Assembly (NCBI GenBank): GCA_033439255.1
Contig: CM065887.1
Location: forward strand, 806,001 to 870,000
From: Hericium rajendrae
Taxonomy: Eukaryota > Basidiomycota > Agaricomycetes > Russulales > Hericiaceae
DNA: 64,000 nucleotides
Direction of reading: 5' to 3'
Every line of letters starts with the position of its first letter. The stretch's first letter is position 1. The notes under the pieces were generated by a model that made no database searches, was not told the origin of the DNA, and worked only from the letters and a program-made list of their open reading frames with translations. Of the stretch, positions 34,342 to 45,976 are shown in pieces. The translations under genes and the position numbers were made by a program.

Positions 34342-35176
34342 TCGTCTCCCGTCGAATGATGGAGACCAGGGTCCATTTTGGAGATATTAGGTCGTACATC
34401 GTTCATTCAGAGATTCTCTGGTTTATTTATTCATGACATGACATGTACTGTATGTTTTTTGTGGGGCTTTGTTTGCATTATTACTACTGGTTGTTGGTAC
34501 TTTGGTCCCAAATGAGATTATATCTTTGTACAAAACTAAATCGGCCGTATGCACTGAGGCAAGTCAGAACACTGAATGTAAGTGGTGCAGGGACAGTCGA
34601 TCCTATTTCTCATTATTCTGCACTGCAAGGTCATATCCAGAACTTTGTGCAAGGTTATGAATGTGCAAACACTGGTCGACTAATCCAGTGTGAGCGAACT
34701 GACTTCCAAGCAATTGACGCCTTGTCCGGATGAGGCCAAGTTCCTCCTCCACACACAGACCCCGTCGCCGTACTAGTCGAGGATGGGCTGGTCCATCGTA
34801 TCATGTTCCGTGAGAAAAAAAAACAGCATGATGTAGATACTTAAGAGCCAAAGTCACTCTCCAAGTCAACCCATTTGGATGCGTCCACGGTCGCCGTCCA
34901 AGAATAGGGAGCGTGCCTACCAGCAGTGCTTGCGCCGCGTCATCATGGATCCCGTTTCACGCCGGACCTCGAAACTGTCAAACTTGAAAGGGCCCTGGGT
35001 GTCACTTTTCGTTGTCGATGACCAGCTCACCACAGCGCGTCACTTACGCTCCCACATGCACCATGTAAAACCTATATAAGGGCATCTCTCGAGACATGTA
35101 GGCCATAACGAACTCACTTCATTCACCATCATCGAATCACACTTTACCGTCGACACACTCTCCTCCATACATTACC
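34342..35176. other. Intergenic, with TATA box at 35073-35080
   Basis: A TATATAAG at 35073-35080 sits about 97 bp before the CsbD-like gene. The remaining sequence shows no gene. Confidence 0.5.
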
Positions 35177-35850
35177 ATGTCCCAATTCGACGCATCCTCC
35201 GACAACACCAACCCCTTTGGCGGCGAGCGCCAACCACAGTCCGGTGCACAGGGTGTCCAGCCTACTGCTGATTATAGCACAGACATCAGCGAGCGTGCGG
35301 ACGACCAGACGACCGGCTTCGAGGGCCATTCTGAGAACCGGGATGTCGACGGCCAGACGACGAGTTTCGACCAAGGCAGCCGCTCCGAGAACCGGTCAGA
35401 GCGCACGGATGACCAGACGACGGGTTTCGACCAAGGCGGCCGCTTCGAGAACCGGCCCGAGCGCGTTCAGGATTCCCAGCCCACGTACGACATTGACGGG
35501 CAGCCGGAAAAATCGAATGCGACGGAGTACCAGCCTACCCGAGCAGGTAAGAGTCACCCTTTGTGCATCGACGTCGACGGCAGACGCTGATGGAAGTTGT
35601 AGGCAGCGCAGCGCGAGGACACAACGATGACCTGTCAGAAGGCAAAGGCAGCGTGATGGACAAAGTCATTGGAAAAACGCAGAAGGTATGAGGAATCACA
35701 TCTTTCCATGTTTGCCACGCTGACACATACGCATAGATGGCAGGAAAGCTCACTAGCAATTCGGAAAGGCAAGAGATGGGTGAAGTGCGCGAGACGAGCG
35801 GGAAAGCTGCTGCCCATGAGCTGGGCGACAGTCGCGCATACCGCGACTAG
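35177..35850 (+). CDS. CsbD-like stress protein with N-terminal repeats
   Basis: Three exons (35177-35546, 35603-35685, 35737-35850), 188 residues. The C-terminal ~65 residues (GSVMDKVIGKTQKMAGKLTSN ... EMGEVRETSGKAAAHELGD) resemble the CsbD-type helical stress proteins abundant in fungi. Residues ~35-105 are hydrophilic imperfect repeats of a ~20-residue unit with cores DDQTTGF, GQTTSF and DDQTTGF, separated by ENR/ER boxes. The whole protein is highly charged, lacks Cys and Trp, and should be largely disordered. It fits a small, abundantly expressed stress protein. The function is not established for fungal members. Confidence 0.75.
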
Positions 35851-36276
35851 ATTTTGGACCTTCTTCTCTGTTTTGAACTTGTACTCTATACCCGCGGATG
35901 CCTTGCACGCCTGCATAGTAGTAATCCATACGTCCTGCATGTAGAATTCCTGTAAAGCCGATAATCAATGATGTTCTTGCTGTGATACTACCTGCCATCG
36001 TCGTGAAGTAAGCAATCGGAAGACCATTGCCGATATCCATCCCATCCAGTCTTTCTGCAAAGACGAATCTTTGAACTCGGACACAAAACGAGTTCATGGT
36101 GGAAGCAGACGAAAGTACGAGGAAGAACGAACGGCTGACTAGTGACCTTGCTGGTCCTTACGACTGAGCCGTTGTCCATTTGTTCGGATGCCAACAGACC
36201 CAAATATGACGTCACTAGTCGTTCACGTTGTCGGAAGTACTTCGTCGTCCTCCTAGTCCCCACGTTGATCACAACG
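35851..36276. other. Intergenic, CsbD-like to aldo/keto reductase
   Basis: No gene recognised. Presumed promoter of the reductase. Confidence 0.45.
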
Positions 36277-37376
36277 ATGAGCGCGGCCAGAATAATCTAC
36301 GGAACGGCTTGGTATGGCCCTATTTACCAGGATCCAGACTTCAAAGTAATGCGGTGCGTCATGCAGGAAGAAAGAGCGCACGGCAGCGCTGGTCGTCAGC
36401 GCCGTGCTAAATGGATTCCGAGCAATTGACACAGGTGAGTATCCGTGGTATCGCACTTCGGCGACACCCTGACTCGCTATTAGCATGTCAGCCCAAACAT
36501 TACAGGTGAAGTCAAGAAGCGTCACCACTCCCTTTACTGACGCTTCATCTGTATATATAGGGAAGATCTCGTCGGAGAAGCTCTGGAGGAACTGGTCAAC
36601 AAGCACGGTATCAACCGCAAAGACCTTTATGTCCAGTCGAAGTATGTGACCACGCACACGTCCCCAATTTTCAAAAGGATGATCCCAGCTTGTCCGACAG
36701 GTACACACCCATCAGCGGCCAAGACAGATCCCAACCTCTTCCTTACAACCCCGAAGACCCTGTCTATGACCAAATATGCGCATCCTTTAATAACTCGCTC
36801 AAGCAACTGCGCGTCTCTTATCTCGATGGCTATTTGCTGCACTCCGTGCTCCCCACTCTGAATCAGACAGTGGACGCCTGGACCGCGCTCATTGAGCTGC
36901 AGGACGAAGGAAAGGTCCGCAAGATTGGCATGAGCAACGTCTATGACCCTCGGGTGCTCGATCACCTGCAGCAGGAGAGTGGGCATGCTCCGGAGTTTGT
37001 CCAGAACAGATGGTACGAAGGGAACGCATGGGATCCCGATATCCTAAATTGGTGCAAGAAGCACGGCGCCCAGTATCAGTGAGCATCTTGTCTGCCTGGC
37101 GGATTTAGACAGATCAGACATATTGACCACGTACATAGATCATTCTGGACGCTCACCGGCTCTCCGAGCTTGTTGGGCCATCCTGCATTGAAACGTCTTG
37201 CAGAAGCCAAATCATGCTCGCCGGCACAGGCTGTGTATCGATTCGCACAAGTGCTGGGCATAACTCCGCTGTCGGGAACAACTAACGAGAAACATATGCG
37301 CGAGGCTATTGAAGCGGAGAAAATTGAGATGACGGAGGATGATGTGATGCGATTGATCCAGTTCATACAAACATAA
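36277..37376 (+). CDS. Aldo/keto reductase
   Basis: Six exons (36277-36311, 36367-36434, 36484-36505, 36561-36641, 36701-37078, 37139-37376), 273 residues. Exon 3 is 22 nt and exon 1 is 35 nt. The fold marks are GFRAIDTACQPKHYREDLVGEAL (catalytic Asp and Tyr), DLYVQSKYTP (catalytic Lys) and YLDGYLLHS (catalytic His), so the tetrad is complete. Later KIGMSNVYDP and the C-terminal PLSGTTNEKHMREAI form the NADPH site. It is a cytosolic NADPH-dependent carbonyl reductase; no substrate can be inferred. At 273 residues it is near the short end for the family but complete. Confidence 0.9.
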
Positions 37377-38384
37377 GTGAACCCTAACGATGCCGTGAAG
37401 CTAACAGCTGTGAGATGTGAGATGCTCTCATTACGGAGAACATACTATGAAGAAAAACGGAAAATGACATATCGTATGAATGATACATGCATGAATGATA
37501 CACGGGTTATAAGTAAGAAAGTACGTGGCCAAGGAGAATCAAAAGGGACGCCCGGACTAGACACAGAATAGGCAGACATTATTGCAAAGAGCTACTCATC
37601 GAGTTTCCAAGCGTTATCTTTGATGAGATGCTCCCGCTCAAGAAGATACTTCCCTATGTTAGAAGCATTACTAGCATGTTCGACTGGATTATAATTGAAG
37701 ACTGACCCTCTTTATATTTCTGCGACTGATCCGAAGCTTTATGGTAATACCAGCCGACACGCTCCTCGCATCCAACGCAGAACACATCTGCCACGGTATG
37801 AACACCGGTGCTATATTGAAGTGGGAACTGTTGAGTCAATTGCGTGAGTAGTATGAAAGGGATCTTACAGCAGAGGCCGGTCTTCCTTCTTTCCCATCTT
37901 CACATTCACGGCTGAGTGCATGAGACTACGGTCCAAAATCAGAACGAATAGGCATGGAGTGCGAGGCGAGCTTACTATCCGCGCCCATCCCTTCCAGAGA
38001 AAGATTTGCTGATCAGCTCATCCTGGAGGGCCTTTAAACACCAAAAATCAGTACACCTCAGTCAGTAATGTCAAGGTTGGAGCTCACTAGGACAGCAGCA
38101 CATGTCGAACAGGAAAACGTTGGGTGGCCGTGATAAACGGATGTGACCTTCGACTCACTCGATGGGAGTGCCATACTGCGAGATCGTCGCTAGCATGGGG
38201 AGTAGCAAACCTCGACTTCGCCAGAGGCAGACGGTTCAGCGACAAGCGGACAGTTTGCCCGAAGTGCCAAGCCGGGAGATACGGGGCAAGGTTAGGGTCA
38301 ACTGAACCTTCCGACCGGCGCAAGGCTTCCTCTTTACCACTCCATTGAAGCTGCAGCTCGTTTCGTGTTTGATCGCTCTCCATT
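37377..38384. other. Intergenic 1 kb, no gene recognised
   Basis: Contains a short direct repeat (atgaatgatac, twice within 37474-37505). Otherwise only 3' and promoter sequence that I cannot assign. Confidence 0.45.
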
Positions 38385-39211
38385 ATGGCGAAGAAATCCA
38401 AGGAGGATGTTCCCAATCCACAAAACATCACCAACCGCGATATCCTGCAGCGCATGAACTTCCTGTACCAAGCTTCGGCATACCTCGACTCCGTCGCGAC
38501 CACGCCCCGAAAGCCGCCTGTCTGCACGGCTCCTGCATATCAGCCCCTGCATGATATGAGCATATGCACTCCGATATGCCCTGTCTGCGCCAAGAAACGG
38601 AAACATTTGACGAAGACGCGCAAGATGCGAAAGAAGAGCGAGCGGAAAGCTATCGCTGGGCGCGAGTTGTCGACCACTGACATTGCAATGAGCTATGTCA
38701 GGACCATGAAGCAAATAGGACAACGGTCGACGGTCAGAATGTCAGTTCCGTTACTTTCGTTTGTGGGATGTAAATTGACTGAAAGCCAACAGGGATCCAA
38801 CTGTGAAACGTACTTTGTGCAAGTGCTGCGACACGGTTCTGATCGCTGGAGTCAACGCGACCGTGCGCGTCAATCGTGAGCACCTGGCACTCAATATCTC
38901 TGTGATTTTCATTTATCGCATCTACAGCCTCGGCAAACCACGGAAATGCCGTCACGACGACCTGCAATCGGTGCAATGGCAAACGGCGCATTCCAGCGCC
39001 TCCGACACTGGATGACACCGCGGAGCCGGATGTTCCTGCTCAGACACAGGCAGGCGGGATGGAGGTGGAAGAGAGTGCGCCCCAGCCTGGTCCTTCGAAG
39101 CCTCCACGAAGAGGGAAGCGCTGCAAAGTCAAGCCTCGTCCGCCGCCGTTCTTCGAACGCCCCGTTGGCCACGTGGTTTTCCGGGGCAACGAACACCTAG
39201 AGACGATATAA
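38385..39211 (+). CDS. RPR2: RNase P/MRP subunit of the Rpr2/Rpp21/Snm1 family
   Basis: Three exons (38385-38740, 38793-38875, 38928-39211), 240 residues. The helical N-terminus (NITNRDILQRMNFLYQASAYL) and the zinc ribbon (TLCKCCDTVLIAGVNATVRV then TTTCNRCNGKRRIPAPP) are the family signatures. The basic patch KKRKHLTKTRKMRKKSERK between them is likely for RNA contact. An internal insertion (~45-90, with extra Cys) and a Pro-rich C-terminal tail make it longer than yeast Rpr2. It acts in the nucleus in tRNA 5' processing (RNase P) and possibly in RNase MRP. The sequence cannot separate Rpr2 from Snm1 function. Confidence 0.88.
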
Positions 39212-39837
39212 AGTGTTGGTCCAAAGCAGAGTCTTAGGCTAGCTCAGTGACCAGTCTTGTTGTCCAGCGCGGCGTCTTGATGAGTCAATGAGGAGCCCGG
39301 GTCGCGTTTGCAGCTTAGGACGTACGTATGTACGGGAGTAGAGTGATTGGTATCCAGAATCTCTTGCGCCTGTATTGGAGAATTGACTGCTCAATACAGC
39401 TGCCGATATTTCTCGTGACAGGTCTTCGCAACCAGGGCAGAAGTCTCGTCATTACCTGGGAGGACTTGACCATTGCGGAATTCCCCTTGATTTTTTGGTC
39501 CTCTGAACCCCAAGCCGATCAATCACAGCAAACACACGTTTGCGGAGCCCAGCGTCTAGAACTCTCACCCCACTGTCGTCAGGCTCGCTCAGGCTGCAGG
39601 GCTGCCCATTGCTGAGACTGAGGTTTGACATCACTGCCTCAGACTTGCCATCTCGGTCGAACGCACGAAGCATCGGCGTTGACGCGGCGCGACGGCTGTC
39701 CGATGTTTGGCGTCTTTGACGTGTAGCGCATGTGCATGAAGAGATAATGTCCACCTGAGGTCTGCTTTTCCACCTATAAAGGAAGCTCGCCCAAACTACA
39801 GAGGTCCATCGGACGCCTCTGTCCAACGCGTTCGATA
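39212..39837. promoter_or_regulatory. Upstream region of phosphatase gene 1, TATA box at 39775-39780
   Basis: TATAAA at 39775-39780 lies 58 bp before the ATG of the first phosphatase gene, matching the promoter layout of the second copy (TATAAA at 42529-42534). I see no gene in the rest of the interval. Confidence 0.6.
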
Positions 39838-41931
39838 ATGCTCGGCAATTTGCTTTGCCTGTCCATGCTGGTACCCTTGTTGCCCGCTGCAGCGGCAGTA
39901 CCTCGCAATGGTGGTGCTTCGTCCTTCGCAGGTTCGACCACGACGTTTGCGTGGCCCCCGCCCAACGTGACCGCGACTATCCCTGACCCCAACTTCCCCG
40001 ACGCCACGGCCGTTGACATCTTCGGTCCTACCCCAAGTACGTCCCCAGCTTCATTGGGTGGTTCGTATTCGCTGATTTCTGGCTTCAGCTGGAGATGAGG
40101 CAGCGGCTATAGCGACGGCGCCTGTCCTCGCGCCCGTGAAGGACGCCTTCCCTTTGTCCAGACCCGATACATCTGACCACAAGGGCTCCAAATTTAACGT
40201 CCTTCATCAGTGGGGAAACCTCTCGCCCATGTTCTCCGTGGATGCGGACGCATTTGGCCTCCCAGACTCGTCTCCACTTGTTCCCGAAGGATGCGGCCTC
40301 ACACAGGTTCACCTTCTTCACCGTCACGGCGCCAGATACCCTACCTCTGGTTCGGCGCCCGCAAGGTTTGCGGCAAAGGTTCACAACGCAACGACAGGCA
40401 GCGGCTTCAACGCAACTGGTCCTCTCGAATTCTTGAATGAGTGGACGTACAAGCTTGGCGCCGAAATCCTAACGCCCTTTGGTCGTTCACAGCTGTGAGG
40501 ACCCCGTGTGTGCCACTATATATTCCTCACTAATACATTCGCCTATATATGATATATGGTAGGTACAACCTTGGAGTTGGTTTCAGGGTGAGATATGGCG
40601 AGCTCCTCAAGGGCTTCAGTGATCTCTCAGTCTGGCGCACGACCTCAGAGGGTATGTCATTTATCCTTCGAATTTCATACCAATCTCATGTTGGCAACAG
40701 AGCGTATGGTGGATTCCGCGTGAGTGACTCTCTTCTCCAGTCCGATGGTAACCCTGGTCAACGTGTTTGCGCTATTTCTAGTCTCCAGTTTGGGGCCGGA
40801 TTTTTCGGCGTGCAGTCTTACCAGGATGACTATCACCAGCTCATTGAGATTGAGAGCCGCGGCTTTAACAGCACACTCGCCCCGTACGATCAGTGCGCTA
40901 ATGCCAACAACGCGATTGCTGAACTCGGTGGTTTGCAATCCGACAAGTGGGCCGCGATCTACACACAGCCTGCCATCAAGAGACTCCAGAAGAAAATCAA
41001 GGGAAACCTCAACCTCACTGCAAGTGATATTATTGGCATGCAGCAAGCTTGCGCATATGAGGTATGGTTTCACTCGGCACTGTAAGGATGGCTAGCCCTA
41101 AATATAGGGAAAGACTGTCGCTTTGGGCTACTCCAGCTTTTGCAGCCTCTTCACCGAGGAGGAATGGAAACAATTTGAGTACTACAATGGTACGCATATA
41201 CTATATGACTGATTAATTTTCTTGACAATTATCTCAGACCTGAGCTTCTGGTATAGCAATGGCCCCGGCAACCCCGCTGTTGCCGCGCAAGGTGTCGGTT
41301 GGGTCCAGGAGCTGCTCTCTCGCCTGACCCAGACACGCATCACGAAGTTTGACACCTCCGTCAACAGCACCATCGTGTCCAGCAACGTCACCTTCCCGCT
41401 CAACCAACCCATTTATGTCGATGCCACCCATGATACGATTATCTCAGCTAGTGAGTTCGGCCTTCAATTCAGTCAATGTGATATATCTGACACTCCCTAT
41501 AGTCGTCACTGCGATGAACTTCACGAACTTTGCCCTCGATGGTCCTCTGCCTACTGATCATATCCCGCACAACAGGGTCTGTACCATCTATCATTGCTTC
41601 CCATGCAACGGCTGACTGATGGCCTGATATACAGCAATGGATCACGTCCCACATCTCCCCCTTCGGTTCCAATTTCGTTGGCCAAGTTCTCTCCTGCCCC
41701 GCCTCCGACAAGCCCACGCACATTCGCTTCGTCCTCAACGATGCGGTATTGCCTCTCACTGGCGTAAAGGGCTGCGAGACTTGCGAAAATGGTCTGTGCG
41801 CCATCGACACGTTCATCAAGGGCATGCAGGAACGCGTCGACGAGATCGACTATCAATTTGATTGCTTCGCGAACTACACCATCCCAGACGTGCCGATCAC
41901 GGATGGCCGTTACCCGCCAGCTCTGCGTTGA
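39838..41931 (+). CDS. Secreted histidine acid phosphatase (phytase-type), copy 1
   Basis: Nine exons (39838-40036, 40089-40494, 40563-40651, 40701-40719, 40782-41061, ~41114-41189, 41238-41450, 41503-41576, 41635-41931), ~550 residues. The signal peptide is MLGNLLCLSMLVPLLPAAAA. The catalytic motif RHGARYP at 145-151 supplies the nucleophilic His, and the proton donor HD lies in VDATHDTI near residue 421. GFFGVQSYQDDYHQL and the Cys-rich C-terminus (KGCETCENGLC) fit the secreted fungal family, and several N-x-S/T sites are present. It releases phosphate from phytate or other phosphomonoesters. Exon 4 is 19 nt. The exon 6 acceptor could be 41107 or 41113, both in frame. It is a tandem copy of the next gene. 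Confidence 0.92.
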
Positions 41932-42571
41932 GTGATATGATTGCCAATTCTGACCGGTGGGGTCGATAGCACATGTGAGTTGTAGTTGTTCTTAACCTCT
42001 GTAATGGCAATGTTAGGCAAAAGGACTTATGTTGAGGAGGATCATGGGCTGTTTGGAATCACGTACGTGTACATGGTCTTCTGGGAAGGATATCATTCCG
42101 CTGAGGGCGTGCCTGAGATGGATGTAGAGCGCCGCTTTACGACAGGTGGACGAAGATAAGCTTTACTTACACTCACGCTTTTGGCTTCCTCTGCATGTGC
42201 TTACACGTTCTTCAGCTCCATATGATCAGCAGGCAGAGAGTGCAGTTTCAGCATTGTCACGGTTTTCGCTTCAATCATTGTACCAAGAGCAGTAGTTGTG
42301 GACTACACGACGGCCTTGCGCGCCTTGCGCGCAAATGGCTTGAACTGCATCGTGCCCATCCGAGATGCGTCATATGCATCCCGATCAATGCACATATCTT
42401 AAGACGTATGCTCATAGGTCCGTTGACGAATAGTGTGAGCACGTTCTTCGTTCAGGTGAGTGTTTGCTAATGTTTTCACGTACCTTGTTCGGCTGTCTTT
42501 GCAATCGCTAAACTGAGTAGTGCCAAGATATAAAACTGCCTGCATTCAGTACTGGATACCCAGACGGTGCG
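41932..42571. promoter_or_regulatory. Intergenic between the tandem phosphatases, TATA box at 42529-42534
   Basis: TATAAA at 42529-42534 is 38 bp before the ATG of copy 2. The remaining sequence does not resemble the upstream region of copy 1 by eye beyond the TATA box. Confidence 0.55.
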
Positions 42572-44654
42572 ATGCATTCCTGGCCTTTCTTGATTACCAT
42601 CGTTCCATTCGTGCAGGGGGCGGCTTTGTCTCGCGCTTCTGGCGGGTCAACATTCGCCGGCTCTACCACCACATTTGCATTCCCGCCTGCAAATGTCACT
42701 GCGACGCTGCCCGACCCCAACTTTCCTGTAGCCTCTGTTGTCGGCTTTGCCGGGCCGACTCCCAGTAAGCCCATCGCGTAGTGGCTCAATTATGTCTCAT
42801 GCGAACCTTCAACAGCTGGTGATGAAGCCGAAGCCATTGCGACGGCTCCTGCTTATGCCAAGGTTGACTCTGCCTACCCACTCATCCAGCCTGATACGTC
42901 GGACCACAAGATATCCAGTTTCAACGTCTTTCACAGTTGGGGCAACTTAGCGCCATGGTATTCAGTCGACTCGAGTGAATTCGGACTCCCGGGAGCATCG
43001 CCCCTCATACCCAAAGGTTGCGCCATAAACCAGGTTTACTTGCTGCATCGCCATGGCGCTCGATACCCTACTGCGGGAGCAGCTCCCTCGGCCTTCGCTA
43101 CCAAGCTCCATTCCGCTGCCACTGGTGGAGGATTCAGCGCCTCGGGCCCGTTGGCATTCCTCAACGATTGGACGTACAAGATGGGTGCCGAAATATTGTC
43201 GCCCTTCGGGCGCGAGCAGCTGTGAGTGTCTCAATTTCACTGTTCCGAACTGAAACCTAGCGCTTCTTCTTTCCTCTAGATATGAACTTGGTGTCGGCTT
43301 CAGGGTCAATTACGGCGACCTGCTCAAGGGATTCAGCGATCTGCCTGTTTTCCGGTCAACGTCAGAAGGTGTGGCATATTATGGCTTCGTCATTCTGTGC
43401 TGACATGTACACGTCGAACTTCTAATAGAGCGGATGGTAGATTCATCGTACGCTGCGATCCTATTTGTCTGGCCCTCATGATCTTACGAAGCCTTTTTTA
43501 GTCTTAATTTCGCTGCAGGCTTCTTTGGTGTCCAAGATTATACCACAAGCTACCATCAGCTTTTTGAGATCGAACAGAAAGGATTCAACTCGACGCTTCA
43601 AGGGGCCAACGCATGCCCGAACGCGGGTACATTTGGTGGTAGCAAGTCTGCAATCTGGTCCGACATCTACACGAAGCCGATCATCAAACGACTGTCCCCA
43701 TTTATCAAGGGCGTTAATTTGACAGGTTCAGACATCATTGGAATGCAACAGGCTTGCGCGTATGAAGTAGGTGGCCGTTGATGTAAACCCAACTGGATAG
43801 CCTAACCTTTAGATCTTTTGGACAGACTAATGCGCTGGGGTCCTCCGTTTTCTGCGAACTCTTCACGGAGGAAGAATGGAAGCACTATGAATACTTCAAT
43901 GGTGACCAATTCCTCCTATATGCCCGCCCTGGATGAATGATTCTACGACTGCATTCAATAGATCTGGGTTTCTGGTACAGCGATGGTCCAGGAAATCCCA
44001 CATCTGCGGCAAGAGGGATAGGCTGGGTACAAGAGCTGGTTTCCCGGCTAACCCAAACGCGTATCACGGAGTTCAACACAGCAGTCAACGAGACTATCGT
44101 GTCCAGCCCGGTATTCTTCCCCTTGAACCAGCCGATATATGTTGATGCCACGCATGATAACTCCATGGCCAACAGTACGCCATATCTCGGTGCTTCATCG
44201 TGGATTTTCCCATTGATTTTTCATCAGTTGTCACGGCATTGAATCTTACCAGCCTACGAGCCAATGGTCCGCTACCAACGGACCACATCCCGAACCATCA
44301 GGTCAGCCTTGATTTATTCGTCTGATCTCCGTAAGCTAACAATCCGTGAAGACATGGTTCTCAAGCCGAATCGCACCGTTTGCATCCAATCTCGTTGGTC
44401 AGGTCTTATCCTGCCCTGCGGCATCCAAGCCAACACACATCAGATTCGTCCTCAATGACGGAGTTGTGCCCCTTACTGGAATCAAAGGTTGCAAGGCGGA
44501 TCGTAATGGTCTCTGCGACCTCAGCTCGTTTATTAACGGGATGAAGGCTCGCATTGCCGAAGTCGACTTCCAGTTTGACTGCTACGCTAATTACACCGTC
44601 CCGGACCCAGACAACATCACCGACGGGCGATTCCCTCCGGCTTTGAGGAAGTGA
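42572..44654 (+). CDS. Secreted histidine acid phosphatase (phytase-type), copy 2
   Basis: Nine exons (42572-42764, 42816-43221, 43280-43368, 43429-43447, 43502-43766, 43826-43901, 43962-44174, 44228-44301, 44352-44654), 545 residues. The signal peptide is MHSWPFLITIVPFVQGAALS. RHGARYP and the distal VDATHDNS carry the catalytic His residues and the Asp. It aligns along its whole length with copy 1, and six of nine exons have identical length (406, 89, 19, 76, 213, 74 nt), so it is a tandem duplicate. Differences cluster in the segment after GFFGVQDYTTSYHQL and at the Cys-poorer KGCKADRNGLC loop. No inactivating change is seen. Confidence 0.92.
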
Positions 44655-44835
44655 TGGCTCCTATGCCAGAATTTTTATTTGATTTCCCAGTCCAAATTTG
44701 CGGCAGGGAATGACCCTGGAATTCGAAATGACTCAGTTGATGCTCTTGCAGCAGGTTTAAATCAGTTCCGACGTGGCTCTGCCCATGCTCCATCTTCCAG
44801 TTGGTCAAGATGCGCATGCATGCGAATACCTGTCA

Positions 44836-45976
44836 TCAAGGCTTCAGATTCTCCTCAAGATATGATACAAACTTCTGCGCGACGCTCTCCTCGCTCCAAT
44901 CCACACCGCCCTTCTCCACCGTCCCCAGCGTGATGGCCTTTTTGTGCACCGTCACGAATTGTCGCTTCAGTCGCTGCAGCTCGGACAGCGTAATGTTGCG
45001 TGGCGGGAGCTGGATGCGTGGCTTAAGCGATCCTGACACGCTCAGAAGGACGCTTCCCCCGAGACCGCCGGATGCGCTTTGCTCAGCCATGATCGCGCTG
45101 ACGAGCGAGTTCGCAGTGTGTTCCAAAGTATGTAGGGCATCTGACGGGGCTTTTGGAATCTGTAGAAGAAATGGTGTGGAATGAGTATAAGAATATAAGC
45201 GTATGCAAACGGAATGGATCGTACCGCCTGTGTTCCCAAATTTGGAGGCTTCACGTTCCCCTCCATCACTGCTTTCCAAATATCGTCCTTTGGCACATCT
45301 TCGTCTGTCCATGGAATTGTGATGAGCGGTGAGTCCCATCGTACCATGGATGAAGGCTCCTCATATCGCATGATCAAGTTGTCGAGACTGGGAGACTGCC
45401 GTCAGCGATCGATGAACAAGTCGAAGAGAACATAGCGACGTACGTCTCTGGAGCATATGACTTTCCGTCTTTTCGTTCAGCCTCCCATTTCTTGCACAAT
45501 TCTTGAGTCGCAACCACATACACCTACTTCAAACGCGTCAGTATCGAAATCCATATTGGACAGCCAGCGACGTACAGTACAGACGCGCAGCTTCAGCTCC
45601 CGAGCCGCACAGTACATCTGATATCGAAATCCCTTGATGTAGTTCATGGCATCAACGATGAGAATGGTGTCCTTTGCCATTTCTCGCTGCATGGCGGTGA
45701 AGAGCGTGCCTCGAGCAGCCTTTTCAGACCGACTGTCTGTTCTTGCATATGGAAAAGAGAACTGATCAGACTCAATCGGACGAAACGGGTACCAGATGGC
45801 GCACCATTATAAGCAGCTCTGTCGACATTTAGGATGTCGTCCGACAGGATGCGGACTTTGAGCTGAGGTCCGTCGTATGAAGGGTCCTGAAGCCTCTGCT
45901 GAAGATAATCCTTGATCTGGTTTGCACGCCTGCTCTTCCCAGATGTTGGATATCCGGAGATTGTGATGAGCGCCAT
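44836..45976 (-). CDS. KTI12: KTI12, P-loop protein required for Elongator tRNA modification
   Basis: Five exons (45976-45805, 45736-45576, 45523-45444, 45387-45225, 45159-44836), 299 residues. The P-loop GYPTSGKS sits at 8-15, directly after the start; the Walker B-like DTILIVDAMNYIKGFRYQMYC and LKVRILSDDILN are in place. The C-terminal KTI12-specific helical domain (HTLEHTANSLVSAIM, RNITLSELQRLKRQFVTVH) is complete. Kti12 binds tRNA and ATP and supports Elongator-dependent wobble uridine modification (mcm5/ncm5); it is related to the PSTK kinase fold. The gene is convergent with phosphatase copy 2, with 181 bp between stops. Confidence 0.93.
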
